A stretch of DNA of 64,000 bases from Siphonodentalium dalli (GCA_032622095.1 CP136068.1:111365546-111429545); one strand, 5' to 3'; shown: positions 19,941 through 30,857, counted from the first letter of the stretch. Numbers and translations are program-made. Notes: generated from the sequence alone by a model not told the origin.

Positions 19941-22900
19941 TTACTTGTATATGAATCGTTTTCTTCGCATAAAAGCATCAAAAAGAAATTTTGCTAGTTG
20001 TCGGGGAAATAACATTAGCTCACTAAAAGAGTCGTCAATGTGGTCTGTTTTAAACATGTCGTTAATATATCTTGGGACGGAATTTAAAAGAGACATCCGG
20101 ATGTCATTGTAAAAGGGACAATACAAAAGAAAATGTTTTTCGTCTTCAACTTTGTCAGAGCTGCACATAATGCAGATTCTTTGTTCGATTTTCTCGTTTC
20201 TAAATCGACCGGTTTCTATCCGCAGAGGTAAAATCGCACATCGAAATTGTGCAAGTATGGAGCGGTGGGACTTATCCATATTCATGGAAATATATTTTTC
20301 AATAGCATAATTTTTCTTAAAGAGTCTGTATGTGCGTAGCTTTGGTACATATGTCATTTTTTCAATCCAAGTTTTCTGTTTAAATGCGGAAAGCTCTCGT
20401 TCGAGGTCATGTATATTACATATCTGTAGGTTTTCAAAGGTGCTTGTCATATTTATTTCCGACAAAACACTACTAAATGATGCACACCATCCATCGCTAT
20501 TATTCATGAGATCCCAAAGGAAAACCATTTTTGCTAATCTGTCATCTTGCATGTGTATAAAATAATTCCATAGTCTTGCCATGTTAAGCCATCTTCGGAC
20601 TTGACTCGAATGAATACCAAATTCCCCACCTACAGCTAAAAGCGGACAAAATCTGTGGACCCCAAGGAAGTATCTTAGCGCTCGATTTTGCACCATATCT
20701 ATACATGAGTATTTACGATATCCCCAAATAGCGGATGCATAATCCATAACTGGGCACACACAGGTCAAGAATATTTTCAGGTACGTTTTGACACCTATGT
20801 CTCTATAAGAGTGGACGCTCGATATTAACGCTCCCAATGCCCTGCCTGATGATTTAGCTAATGTTTCAGCTGCTGTATCAAAACTACCATGTTCATGGAG
20901 AATTATTCCGAGATATTTATACTGATCCACTTTTTCGATTCTCTGATTTTGGAATAAGAAATTATAGTTTGTTTTTATTCTGTTTTTATGTCTAAAATGT
21001 ACAATTTTAGTTTTATCCAGATTGACTGTCATACGCCAGTTTCGACACCATGATTCGACGGTGTTAAGCATTGTCTGCATGTCTGCTTCGTTTTCAGCAA
21101 TTAACGCAATATCATCTGCGTACATTATGGAAGATACTTTACATTCATCTAGTGATACACCAATATTCAACCTTTTTATTTCAGAAATCAAATCGTTAAC
21201 GAAAATATTATAAAGTGTCGATGAGAGACTGTCACCTTGTTTTACTCCAAAATTACATTCAAACTTGTCAGATATTCGGCCATTTACACGAACGCACGAA
21301 TAAGTTGTTCGATACATGCTCTTAATGGATTGATATATGTTGCCATCTACGCCAATTTTTAAAAGTTTATATAATAACATATTCCTGTCTACTCGATCAA
21401 AGGCTTTACTGAAGTCAATAAAAGTTGTAAATAATTGACGTTTTCCTCGTATTAAAGATGTCAGTACAAAAATGTTGTCCAAGCAGGACCTCTTTGGTCG
21501 AAAACCATTTTGTTCGTCTTCCAACAATTGATGCATTTCCAGGTATTCAATAAGTCTGTTATTCAAGAGACTGCTATATAATTTGCCACATGCCGGTATA
21601 AGGGAGATTCCACGGTAATTTAGGGGAACACGTGGGTCAAGATTACCGTTTTTTGGAATAGGACAAATGATCGAGTGTCTCCAATTGGATGGTAGTAATC
21701 CTGTATCAAATATGTAGTTGAAAAGACAATGTAAAATAGGTTTTACTGATTCACATTTTAGACATTCATATGGGATTTTATCTAGACCAAAAGCTTTGCC
21801 ATTTTTCGCATTGTTAATGACAGTTTCTACTTCCTCAATTGTAATTGCTCGATTTAGCCGCGTGTTATGGTCATAGAGTGGGTCTAGACATTTATTTTCT
21901 ATAAACGATTTTTCCTTTAGAATTTCCTGATAAAAGATATCATTAAACTGCCCTGCTATCTGTTTCGGGTTATACAGTTGTTCAAAGTCTGTTTTCCATT
22001 TACCCATTACTGTTTGTATATCGCTTGTGACTGATCCATCATTATTATAAACCTCATCGGGTGTCACCACTTTTCGTTTGGGGCCTAATTTATTTACAGA
22101 TTCCCAGAATGAGTTTGGATTCTTACTATTTATTTCGATATCGAGCATCAAATCTCGTTTATATGTCCTTTCGTGGAAACGTAATCTTTTATTAAAAAAC
22201 CGCCGTGCATCTTTAAATCGAATAAGTGCATTACGTTTATCGCGTGAATTATTTCTAAATTTCAAAAATGTTTTTTCGCAATTATTCATCTGATGCCACA
22301 ATCGGGTTAGTTCTTCATTCCAAAAAGGTTTTTCAAATTTAAATTTCTTTTTAGATTTCGGATACTTGTTAAAACTGGAATTTTTTTCAGATAATTCAGA
22401 AGTTAAAATTGTATTAAATTGTTCATATGTATCATCGATAGCTTCTTGTGTTTCAACAATGGTTTCAATTTTGTGTATCAGACACGCAAACTTTTCTATT
22501 GTGTCCCTACAAGTAAGAAAATTTTCCGGAAGGGGTTTTTTCAGTTTTGTTGGTAAATGCGATACACCCAGCCCCCCATTCGACGTCCCTGATTGTCCGA
22601 CAATAGGATTAACATGAAAGCTGACCGTCAAAAAGCTATGGTCTGGTGGTTTACTGTTTTGGCCAATATAGCGGAGTAGTCCGTGCGTTTCAAGCATTAC
22701 TGATTGAGTGACCACTCGGAAATTGGTAAATAGGTCAAAGTATTCATGAGGTATACATATATAATCAACTACGGCAGAACCCTTTTGACTAATTGATGTA
22801 AAGTTATTATTTTCAGGATTTAGTCTACCATTGAGGACACAGAACTTGGATTCATTAAAAAAATCTATGAATGATCGACCGTGTTGATTGACTGTGGTGT

Positions 22901-23462
22901 CAATATTGTGTAACTGTGGAAGATTATCGTAGTCCTCATTTACATCAGACATGGGCCCGATACGAGCGTTAAAATCTCCACATAACATGATCGGACAATC
23001 TGAGTGCATGTAAATATGCGTCAATGTATGGGCAAAAAACCCATCAGCATCTCTGCCCCATGGCGAAGATTCGGGTGGTAAATAACAAGCACAAATAATG
23101 AACCCATCATCTGAAAGGGTGGGGGTGAATTTCACACTGAGAAAACCATCTATAGAGTTGTCTAAGACCTCGATTTGAAAATGGGTTCTTACTGATTCTT
23201 TAATAAGTAACCCCACACCTCCAGACGCTTTGGGGGCATTTCTATGGATAATTGACCTGTTATTACCAATCCAGCAGTATCCAGATACCGAAATAGAAAC
23301 ATTTTGTTTTAGGTGGGTTTCAGAAATACATACAATATCAGTGTTCAAGCAATTAATCAATTTTGTTTTCAATTGTTCATTTCCTTTTGTCCAGCCATTG
23401 ATGTTGATCTGCCCAATGGAAATGTCTCCGTTTGGATTACGGGTAGCACATGTGTGTTTATC
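19941..23462 (-). CDS. LINE ORF2: endonuclease-reverse transcriptase
   Basis: Catalyses target nicking and target-primed reverse transcription. Open from the codon after the ORF1 TAG (23462) to 19941, about 1173 residues. It begins with the endonuclease strand QININGW, then ISETHLK, GDFNARIG and PDHSFL, the AP-endonuclease signature. RT motifs follow: GLDKIPYECLK, LNYRGISLIP, DFSKAFD, GVKQGDSLSS, then YADD (codons near 21115-21126) and YKYLGIIL. A C-terminal CCHC knuckle (C-x2-C-x9-H-x4-C) lies near 20130-20190. The first in-frame ATG is about 150 codons in (within YMHSDC) and would remove part of the endonuclease. ORF2 is therefore probably made by UAG readthrough from ORF1 or by a non-AUG start. 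Confidence 0.9.
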   Translation of the reverse strand, partial: DKHTCATRNPNGDISIGQININGWTKGNEQLKTKLINCLNTDIVCISETHLKQNVSISVSGYCWIGNNRSIIHRNAPKASGGVGLLIKESVRTHFQIEVLDNSIDGFLSVKFTPTLSDDGFIICACYLPPESSPWGRDADGFFAHTLTHIYMHSDCPIMLCGDFNARIGPMSDVNEDYDNLPQLHNIDTTVNQHGRSFIDFFNESKFCVLNGRLNPENNNFTSISQKGSAVVDYICIPHEYFDLFTNFRVVTQSVMLETHGLLRYIGQNSKPPDHSFLTVSFHVNPIVGQSGTSNGGLGVSHLPTKLKKPLPENFLTCRDTIEKFACLIHKIETIVETQEAIDDTYEQFNTILTSELSEKNSSFNKYPKSKKKFKFEKPFWNEELTRLWHQMNNCEKTFLKFRNNSRDKRNALIRFKDARRFFNKRLRFHERTYKRDLMLDIEINSKNPNSFWESVNKLGPKRKVVTPDEVYNNDGSVTSDIQTVMGKWKTDFEQLYNPKQIAGQFNDIFYQEILKEKSFIENKCLDPLYDHNTRLNRAITIEEVETVINNAKNGKAFGLDKIPYECLKCESVKPILHCLFNYIFDTGLLPSNWRHSIICPIPKNGNLDPRVPLNYRGISLIPACGKLYSSLLNNRLIEYLEMHQLLEDEQNGFRPKRSCLDNIFVLTSLIRGKRQLFTTFIDFSKAFDRVDRNMLLYKLLKIGVDGNIYQSIKSMYRTTYSCVRVNGRISDKFECNFGVKQGDSLSSTLYNIFVNDLISEIKRLNIGVSLDECKVSSIMYADDIALIAENEADMQTMLNTVESWCRNWRMTVNLDKTKIVHFRHKNRIKTNYNFLFQNQRIEKVDQYKYLGIILHEHGSFDTAAETLAKSSGRALGALISSVHSYRDIGVKTYLKIFLTCVCPVMDYASAIWGYRKYSCIDMVQNRALRYFLGVHRFCPLLAVGGEFGIHSSQVRRWLNMARLWNYFIHMQDDRLAKMVFLWDLMNNSDGWCASFSSVLSEINMTSTFENLQICNIHDLERELSAFKQKTWIEKMTYVPKLRTYRLFKKNYAIEKYISMNMDKSHRSILAQFRCAILPLRIETGRFRNEKIEQRICIMCSSDKVEDEKHFLLYCPFYNDIRMSLLNSVPRYINDMFKTDHIDDSFSELMLFPRQLAKFLFDAFMRRKRFIYK

Positions 23463-24302
23463 CTATCTGTCCTGTCTGTCACCTTTCCTGACGATTCTCC
23501 CGCTTCCCGACACATAGAATTCCTTTCCTTGGGGGATCTGGCTCAGCAAAGTACGAGCATTGATCTCTATTAGTCGCTCAATGTGGGGTTTGCTGCTCCG
23601 TATATAACAGTCCTTGAACCTGGCACTTCTGTTCAAGCTCTGTTTATTTCTCAGAACCAATACCTTCTGCTGAAGGGTTTCAAACTTTACTTTCACAAGT
23701 GCTGGTCTGTCCATTCTTCTCTTTCTGAGTCGAATAATTTCTACCACGTTTACTTGTCCCTGTATCCCATTCTCGCCCATATGTGAAAGCATGTCCTCAA
23801 TAATTTCAGATAAGTTATCATCCTCTTGTCCAACTGGGTCAGGAATATTTGTGATAATAACACTCACATCACTGTCATCGGAAGATTGGCGAGACACAAC
23901 TGACCCAGACACACCGGTCGCGCCGACGGCGGGATTAACATTGATAAGCTGCTCCAGTTTCAGATTGACCTCGCTCATCTCCTTAGTGAGATTGTCAATT
24001 CGACCCCGTTCTGTACTAACATCTAATGCGATGTCATCAGATAGCTGTTTAAATTTAGCATCAAAAACTTTCTTCCACTCGTTATTCATTTTATCCAATT
24101 TAGTGTCTATTGTTTTACGAAGGCTGTCCTGACCAACTTTGACATCTGTTATTATTTCTGTCAACTTTTTTAACTGACCTGAAATGTCCTGAATATTGTC
24201 CGCCATGTTTGTTTCTTTTTCCATTCGCGTGTTTTTTTCAAGTGGTTTTGGCGTCTCACCTTCTGAGTTCCTGTCCCTCTTTTTGTCCGAATGTTTTTCC
24301 AT
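23463..24302 (-). CDS. LINE ORF1: coiled-coil / RRM-like RNA-binding protein
   Basis: 279 residues. A charged N-terminus leads into a long coiled coil (about 35-115), a Ser/Gly linker, and an RRM-like region (about 145-265; VSVIITNIPD, VVEIIRLRKR, RPALVKVKFE) as in ORF1 proteins that coat LINE RNA. It starts at ATG 24302-24300, about 40 nt from the element's 5' edge. It ends with TAG in the same frame as ORF2. Confidence 0.85.
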   Translation of the reverse strand: MEKHSDKKRDRNSEGETPKPLEKNTRMEKETNMADNIQDISGQLKKLTEIITDVKVGQDSLRKTIDTKLDKMNNEWKKVFDAKFKQLSDDIALDVSTERGRIDNLTKEMSEVNLKLEQLINVNPAVGATGVSGSVVSRQSSDDSDVSVIITNIPDPVGQEDDNLSEIIEDMLSHMGENGIQGQVNVVEIIRLRKRRMDRPALVKVKFETLQQKVLVLRNKQSLNRSARFKDCYIRSSKPHIERLIEINARTLLSQIPQGKEFYVSGSGRIVRKGDRQDR

Positions 24303-24540
24303 TTGGTCACAAATAACACAGGTTTACACCAGAGAGGAATATTATATATATATATATCTTGTATTTTGTCACATCAATACTTTATTTATGAACACATCAA
24401 TTGAATTGACTGAATGTCGCGTTAATGATGTTGTTACAACAGTTAATTAATCATCTCACTGTCGGCAAGAGCTAGGACTAATGAGAATGAGTCTTGACAC
24501 AGAGATGGTTAATTGGTTTTGAAGAAAATCTCAACTAGAT

Positions 24541-24737
24541 GTCGCGTCAGAGACACACGGTTATATAGGAACGCAACAGACCCACTGCTTCATATAAACA
24601 TTTATACCTATCCTGACAACAGTGCCGTTATATAGGAACGCAAGAGACCCACTGCTTCATATAAACATTTATACCGATCCTGACAACAGTACTTGATCCT
24701 GACGTTATACCGACAATAATTAACTACAAAGACAACC
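24541..24737 (+). promoter_or_regulatory. Duplicated promoter module of gene 6
   Basis: Tandem modules with TATATA at 24562-24567 and 24629-24634; the proximal TATAAA (24660-24665) is 78 bp before the ATG. Confidence 0.55.
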
Positions 24738-25091
24738 ATGGGACGGTTCAACAAGAAAAGAGAAGACAGCAAGATAAATGTCCATCACCAGCTACTCGAC
24801 TCAGAGACTAAATTTCGTCGCGGATGTCGCCAAATCAAAGTACTCAACGCCAAACTTAGAAAGCTGAACCGTTTTTATGCAACCGCCAAATGCAACGGGC
24901 TCCGCGCCCAGACGGACCTTGCAAGAATGCGCATCTCTGTTCTGGAAGGTGTTCGGGGAATGTTTTACGAATATGTCACGAAGAAAGCCGAGGTGTTACG
25001 AGAGTTACGGAATCAGATGTTGCAAGAAATCCACCAATCAGGAATTGAAAGGAGCGACGACATCACGCAGCAAACATGGACAGCAGCCTGA
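24738..25091 (+). CDS. Gene 6: small basic helical protein
   Basis: 117 residues, differing from gene 1 only at R25K and H112Q, so it is close to the homogenised type although it lies 15 kb away behind a LINE. Promoter doubled, hairpin present. Confidence 0.8.
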   Translation: MGRFNKKREDSKINVHHQLLDSETKFRRGCRQIKVLNAKLRKLNRFYATAKCNGLRAQTDLARMRISVLEGVRGMFYEYVTKKAEVLRELRNQMLQEIHQSGIERSDDITQQTWTAA

Positions 25092-25135
25092 TTAGATCGG
25101 GATAAAACATACAGCATACATACGCTGACTCAAAC

Positions 25136-25173
25136 GGCTCTTTTCAGAGCCAACTATATTTTTGAAAAGAGAG
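25136..25173 (+). promoter_or_regulatory. Histone-type 3' end signal of gene 6
   Basis: Hairpin at 25136-25151 and GAAAAGAGAG at 25164-25173. Confidence 0.87.
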
Positions 25174-25269
25174 CTCTTACAAATTGCTTTACTGACTAAA
25201 ATCGGTCGATCGGAGTACTTCGCTGAGTATTGTGCGTGGCAAATAATCTAGCTGAAATCAATATTTTCA

Positions 25270-25715
25270 CTCTTAGAACTAATATGTATAAATTCTAGAC
25301 ACTATGTGTTACATTATATCTTAAACAAAATTGTGTACAAATGATACATAACATAATTATACGAGTCGATGGAATTTCCTCAACGTTGAATGTGAGTGAA
25401 TATGTGAGTGTATCATAGTTATTAGATTCTATTGGAGACATAAAACTCGTGAATGCTATACCACCAATACCACTCACAAAAAAACTTGTCAAAACTGAAC
25501 AGTACGTTTTTAAGCTGGTAGCTTTTTCGAGGTTTGTGACTCAAATAGAACATAACTCATCTACGAACTATAATACTCACATAATTACTCATATTCAATG
25601 TTGAGAAATTTCCACCGACACATACAAATGTACACAATTGTGTTTAAGATAAAATGTAACGCATATATATTGTGCACAATTTATACACATTTGTTCTAAG
25701 AGTGCGTGTTCCCGG
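25270..25715. repeat. Inverted duplication of post-gene spacer
   Basis: The segment around 25270-25460 (TTAGAAC...GGAGACATAAAAC) reappears as a diverged reverse complement at about 25530-25715 (ending GTTCTAAGAGTGCG), so RNA or single strands could fold into a hairpin of about 180 bp. The same structure is at 33830-34305 and, split by a MITE, at 45505-46515. Confidence 0.65.
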
Positions 25716-25911
25716 CCACGTCGAGATTCGATTGTATATAATTAAAGCGGCATTACTTAAATTAAATTCCTCAAAGCAGACTTAGAGATTGTTCGCTTTT
25801 GTCAGGTTCCGGGGATTCAAAACATGCAGGTCGATGAATAGAAAAACAACTACTCATACACGGACTGTTGTGACAAAACGTATCGTTTCAGGAAGATTAC
25901 AGCTCACAAAA

Positions 25912-26980
25912 GGTCCGAGAATCGATAGTCTGGTAGTTGGTCCGAGAAGCGATAGTCTGGTAGTTAGGTCCGAGAAGCGATAGTCTGGTAGTTAGGTCCG
26001 AGAAGCGAAAGTCTGGTAGTTGGTCCGAGAAGCGATAGTCTGGTAGTTAGGTCCGAGAAGCGATAGTCTGGTAGTTGGTCCGAGGAGCGATAGTCTAGTA
26101 GTAAAGGTCCGAGAAGCGATAGTCTGGTAGTTAGGTCCGAGAAGCGATAGTCTGGTAGTTAGGCCCGAGAAGCGATAGTCTGGTAGTTAAGGTCCGAGAA
26201 GCGATAGTCTGGTAGTTAAGGTCCGAGAAGCGATAGTCTGGTAGTTAGGTCCGAGAAGCGATAGTCTGGTAGTTAGGTCCGAGAAGCGATAATCTGGTAG
26301 TTAAGGTCCGAGAAGCAATAGTCTGGTAGTTAGGTCCGAGAAGCGATAGTCTGGTAGTTAGGTCCGAGAAGCGATAGTCTGGTAGTTAGGTCCGAGAAGC
26401 GATAGTCTGGTAGTTAGGTCCGAGAAGCGATAGTCTGGTAGTTAGGCCCGAGAAGCGATAGTCTGGTAGTTAGGTCCGAGAAGCGATAGTCTGGTAGTTA
26501 GGTCCGAGAAGCGATAGTCTGGTAGTAAAGGTCCGAGAAGCGATAGTCTGATAGTTAGGTCCGAGAAGCGATAGTCTGGTAGTTAAGGTCCGAGAAGCGA
26601 TAGTCTGGTAGTTAGGTCCGAGAAGCGATAGTCTGGTAGTTAGGTCCGAGAAGCGATAATCTGGTAGTTAAGGTCCGAGAAGCAATAGTCTGGTAGTTAG
26701 GTCCGAGAAGCGATAGTCTGGTAGTTAGGTCCGAGAAGCGATAGTCTGGTAGTTAGGTCCGAGAAGCGATAGTCTGGTAGGTAAGGTCCGAGAAGCGATA
26801 GTCTGGTAGTTAGGTCCGAGAAGCGATAGTCTGGTAGTTAGGTCCGAGAAGCGATAGTCTGGTAGTTAGGTCCGAGAAGCGATAGTCTGGTAGTAAAGGT
26901 CCGAGAAGCGATAGTCTGGTAGTTAGGTCCGAGAAGCGATAGTCTGGTAGTTGGTCCGAGAAGCGATAGTCTGGTAGTTG
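25912..26980 (+). repeat. 28-bp minisatellite, about 38 units
   Basis: Unit GGTCCGAGAAGCGATAGTCTGGTAGTTA with 26-29-bp variants (GTTGG, TAAAGG, TTAAGG junctions). Variants recur in blocks, suggesting slippage of multi-unit segments. Apparent minus-strand open frames reading TTRLSLLGP repeats are a by-product. A single unexpanded relative lies near 47190. Confidence 0.95.
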
Positions 26981-27064
26981 AACATACAGCTGTTACATTT
27001 CCGTCTGAGTATGTATAGCCATGTTTGTGCAAGGCATGTGTGGAAGTGTTTTGGTCATGTAGCT

Positions 27065-27240
27065 GGGGTGGGCTATCTGAGCTAATGCTAAGTCGCCAGT
27101 TAAAAGCTGCAGTGAATGCTTGGTCGATAGTTAAAAGCTGCAGTGAATGCTTGGTCGCCAGTTAAAAGCTGCAGTGAATGCTTGGTCGCCAGTTAAAAGC
27201 TGCATTGAATGCTTGGTCGCCAGTTAAAAGCTGCAGCGAG
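27065..27240 (+). repeat. 31-bp minisatellite, about five units
   Basis: Units of GCTTGGTCGCCAGTTAAAAGCTGCAGTGAAT with small changes; related arrays are at 35385-35540 and 47320-47755. The TTAA inside each monomer is the site hit by MITE family 1 in units 4, 5 and 7. Confidence 0.88.
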
Positions 27241-27339
27241 TAGGGCCTACATGTATTAGATCAAAGCTGTCAACAAAGGAGTTGAACATATATGACTCTT
27301 ATATACCCACTTCATTTGAACATCGAACATATAGATTAA

Positions 27340-27817
27340 AGGTACTCAATCCGATCAGACGGTCTCCATATCATCAAGATACGACAATAATAACAACAAC
27401 AACAACAAGAGCAACATTTCTTAAAAATACGCTTTAGTTATCATAATCGATTAATCGCAACAAAATAATGCTAACCGCTGTCAACTATGGTATCAAATTT
27501 CTCAAAACTTGTTATTTATCAACATTTTGTTCAACGAAATATGGCCGTATTATCACTTGAGTATCATTAATTTGGCTGTATTCCCACTTGATGTTAGAGT
27601 TATCCATCTTCATCCGCAATTTTGTCCTAGACCGTCCGTTTGATGACGTTTTTCTCGGCCACAAATAATTCCACATCACGAGAAATAACAAACTTCAAAA
27701 AATCGATATCTGATTACTCTATCTTTGATGGGTGGGTTCCTCGACTCGAATTAAATATATTTTACCCCGAAGCCAAAGAAATAGTAATTTAGGAGCGTTA
27801 ATTCGGATAATGCATCT
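27340..27817 (-). mobile_element. TTAA MITE family 1, inverted copy at a different site
   Basis: 478 bp, reverse-complement orientation to the units 1-5 copies, flanked by TTAA at 27336-27339 and 27818-27821. The empty site AGATTAATTTCTCG is intact at 2653-2666. It includes an expanded AAC-rich run near 27388-27408. Confidence 0.8.
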
Positions 27818-28003
27818 TTAATTTCTCGTATCCGTTAACCTATTTTGATCCCCGGATCGGTGCCGGAATGTGACACAATCGAACAATACTATAGCTCCAA
27901 ACCGTTATATATGACTTTACGGCTTTAAATGTGCATCGTCCGGTTTGACACCATGCAGGTAACAGACAATAACAAAAACTGGTAGTAAGTAACCGTCACT
28001 AGA

Positions 28004-29291
28004 ATGGCACAGGCACAGGGACAGGCAACGTTGATAAAACTCAGCAAACGAGGACTGGACATTATGCTAGACACCTGCTATCGCTACAGTGTAACATGGC
28101 GTTTCACGTTCTCGTGCAGCAAGAGTCGGGTTGTTGTTTTTAACGAGTCTTGCAGTCAGCTCAATTCATCTAACAGAGTGTGGAAGTTTGGTTCTAACAC
28201 CTTAACAGAAGCGACTGAATGCGTCCGTCTTGGGATTCTCCAAGGGAAATTCTCGATATCCACTCTACGCGGAACGCAAATGGCTGATAAACTGCGCAAG
28301 ACATACTTTGGTTTTGCTGGAAAGACGATGACAAATAACAGTTCTCCTTGTGTTTTATCCAAATTGCTCAAGACAGTCGCACTTCCGAAAGCTCTGTTTG
28401 GCTCAGAACTGATGCCGCTCGATAATGCGTGTGCCATCCAATGTATAGAGAAATCACTCAGAACGTGTGTGAAGCACATGCAAGGACTCCCATCTCGCAC
28501 ACGGACTAATGTAGCCTTGTGCCTCGTCGGTGTTCTGCCTATTGAGAGGGAAATCCATATAAAAAAGCTGAAATTTCTTGGAAATCTCATCCATCTTCCA
28601 CCCACCCATCAGGCTGCATTGAAATTGTTTTTGGGTAAAGTATATCGACATATACTTTATGGTCGTGCAGTTACGGGATTTGTGAATGATGTGTTCGCGA
28701 TTCTTGGAAGGTACAATATGTTACACTTTCTAACAAACTTCTTGGACACTGGCATATTCCCTGGAAAAAACGAATGGAAACGAATCGTGAACGATAGAAT
28801 TCGGGAAGTTTATAGGAAAGACTGCATGGTCTCTTTCTATCAACAACGAACAGTGCTTTCATTTCGTCGCAAAATGTCACTCTGATCCACTTGAAAGCTG
28901 GAACGTCTGGTATCTGCTTGGTGCTAATCGGCATAGATCTGTTGAGCTCAAAAACATGGCCCGCCTACTAAACAAAACTACGTACCCCAACAACAGTCTG
29001 TGCCAAATGTGTATGAACACATACAACAACGAGATTATACACGCATTCGAGTGCTCTTCCTTGGTTGTGACCAACATGCGTAACCACCTCTGGGATGTGA
29101 TATTCGACCGACATGGCGTGAATACATTCCTGTTCCTTTATTCGCTTCCGATTGCAGATATCGTGTCTTTCTTTCTTGGAAGTGTCACAAACAGCTGTGG
29201 ATATAATGTACATTACCTGATAATCGATACTGCTACTTATCTGCTGAATGTGTGCTCCCGTTTCAAAAATGGAACACTCACACTCACCTGA
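28004..29291 (+). pseudogene. Truncated LINE ORF2 C-terminus, frameshifted
   Basis: The ATG at 28004 belongs to flanking spacer; from about codon 12 the frame is LINE. It shows the post-YADD thumb pattern (YSVTWRFTF, KSRVVVFNE, ATECVRLGI) and a long connector. The frame stops at 28885. A shift near 28870 restores SDPLESWNVWYLLG and runs on to a Cys-rich knuckle (CQMCMNTYNNEIIHAFEC) and the end at 29291. With no RT core and one frameshift, it is dead. Confidence 0.75.
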
Positions 29292-29400
29292 ACAATCTCA
29301 GCTCTCTGCTTTGTGTATATATCATATCTCATAACGTATACTTGTAATTAATATTATGTAAATATATCTGATCTTCATCATGGAGGAATAAAGTAATATG
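28038..29400 (+). mobile_element. 5'-truncated LINE, 3' portion of ORF2 and 3' UTR
   Basis: Inserted after CAACGTTGATAAAACT; the uninterrupted version lies at 36329-36410. It starts just past the RT active-site region and ends after GGAGGAATAAAGTAATATGGG. It is a different family from the LINEs at 19655 and 48890. Confidence 0.75.
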
Positions 29401-29401
29401 G

Positions 29402-30240
29402 GTAGGTTGAAATTGTTCTCATTGTTTTGGTCTGAAATTGTCATCAGATTCAAATCTTAGTGGGGTGTCAGGTTGGAAATTCCCAACAGTTTTAGAAACT
29501 TGATGTACACGTTAGAAACTGGGCGGGGGCGCAAGTGGTTCACAATTTTGTATATACGTGAAATGATTCAACACCAAGGATGCTGCGATATACACATTGA
29601 AAACAATTGGAATAGGAACTGGCCATTGCGATTGACCCCCTCCCATGGAGCCTGGCGTATGCAATTACTAGACGAGCATTATTTTTCACGCAACAATTAT
29701 TGAAAACTCCTCACCGCTGTCACCATTCCACGATTCATTTGTCTCCATTCTGTCTTTTACTTTCTCGCCTCTCTCTCTCTCACCATATGCTTCTTACTAT
29801 CCCTAACACTACATTATCTCTGTTTTCATCCCTAACTCAAACTTAGCCATATATCTAAATTTCTCCTAAAACATTATTTCAATCCTTTCCCGTCTGATCG
29901 ATACCCCTTCCTCACTTATTGGGGAAGGGGCATGTCGCCAAAGAGGAGAAGACTTCATATAAGCCCTCGGGCTTGTTGTCTGATCCTCATTTCCATACAT
30001 TATCTTCTATTTTGCATATTAATTTTTGTATGATCTGTATATTATGTAACCTTGGATTTTGGAAATAAAAATATGTTTACACTAAGTGGTTCAGCAGATG
30101 TAGCTTGAGCTTCCGCCATTAATTATTTGACCTCTGTGCCCGACTGATGGTCTCATATATCTAGTCGAGAGAGGTGGAGGAGCCAGCCGTTTGACAACAC
30201 ACATAATTCAGTATTATTAGCATAGAGACTGATGAACAGA
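29402..30240 (+). other. Spacer with LINE-like 3' UTR sequence, no gene
   Basis: Unit-type spacer gives way near 29700 to CT-rich sequence and a block with AAGCCCTCGGGCTTGTTG (a small GC hairpin) ending GGAAATAAAAATATGTTTACAC. The same block recurs at 36680-37115, and a relative follows a LINE C-terminus at 61300-61455, so it is probably a LINE 3' UTR. The 76-codon frame at 29473-29703 has no support. Confidence 0.55.
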
Positions 30241-30457
30241 AATAAAATTAATTTTATTGACAAACGGTCGCGTTAATGATGTTGTTACAATAGTTAATTA
30301 TCTCCCTGTTATCATAGTTTTGGTTTTGATGTCGGGTCAGAGAGACACGGTTATATGGGAACACAAGAGGCCCTCTGTTTCATAGAAACATTTATACCCA
30401 TACTGACAACAGTAATTTATTCTGACATTATACCGACAATTAACTACAAAGACAACC

Positions 30458-30811
30458 ATTGGACGGTTCAGCAAGAAAAGAGAAGACAGCAAGATAAACA
30501 TCCATCACCAGCTACTCGACTCGGAGACTAGATTTCGACGCGGATGTCGCCAAATCAAAGTACTCAACGCCAAACTCAGAAAGCTGAACCGTTGCTATGC
30601 AGCCGCCAAATGCAACGGATTCCGAGCCCAGACGGACCTTGTAAGACTGCGCATCTCTGTTCTGGATGGTGTTCGGGGAATGTTTTACGAATATGTCACG
30701 AAGAAAGCCGAGGTGTTACGAGAGTTACGGAATCAGATGTTGCAAGAAATCCACCAATCAGGAATCGAAAGGAGCGACGACATCACGCAGCAAACATGGA
30801 CAGCAGCCTGA
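30458..30811 (+). pseudogene. Gene 7: copy with destroyed start codon
   Basis: The reading frame is open for all 117 codons, but the ATG has become ATT (ACCATTGGACGG for ACCATGGGACGG). The next in-frame ATG is codon 75, within the second helix. Shares S5, C46, A49, V62, L64 and D70 with gene 9. The promoter is also weakened: the inverted CCAAT is lost, TATATA is TATATG and TATAAA is TAGAAA. The hairpin is intact. Start loss looks recent because no stops have accumulated. Confidence 0.75.
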
Positions 30812-30857
30812 TTCGATCGGGATAAAACATACAGCATACATACACGCTGACTCAAAC

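Larger units (their letters stand above)
19655..24340 (-). mobile_element. Full-length LINE (non-LTR retrotransposon), open ORFs
   Basis: 4.7 kb insertion in the ATATATAT tract that sister units carry between TTTGATATCATAT and CTTGTATTTTG. On the minus strand: about 40-nt leader, ORF1, one in-frame TAG, ORF2, about 280-nt 3' UTR with AATAAA, and a (CT)n tail at the insertion edge (19655-19670). The AT-repeat target hides any duplication. Both ORFs are undamaged, so the copy is young. Architecture (RRM-like ORF1, AP-type endonuclease, RT, C-terminal CCHC) fits the CR1/Jockey/I assemblage; the clade needs a tree. Confidence 0.92.

Noticed and set aside
25912-26980. CRISPR-like array
   Set aside because: Units are contiguous 28-bp tandem repeats without unique spacers, in a eukaryotic context.
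26838-27032. Repetitive minus-strand protein of TTRLSLLGP units
   Set aside because: A by-product of the 28-bp minisatellite, with frame changing at each length variant.
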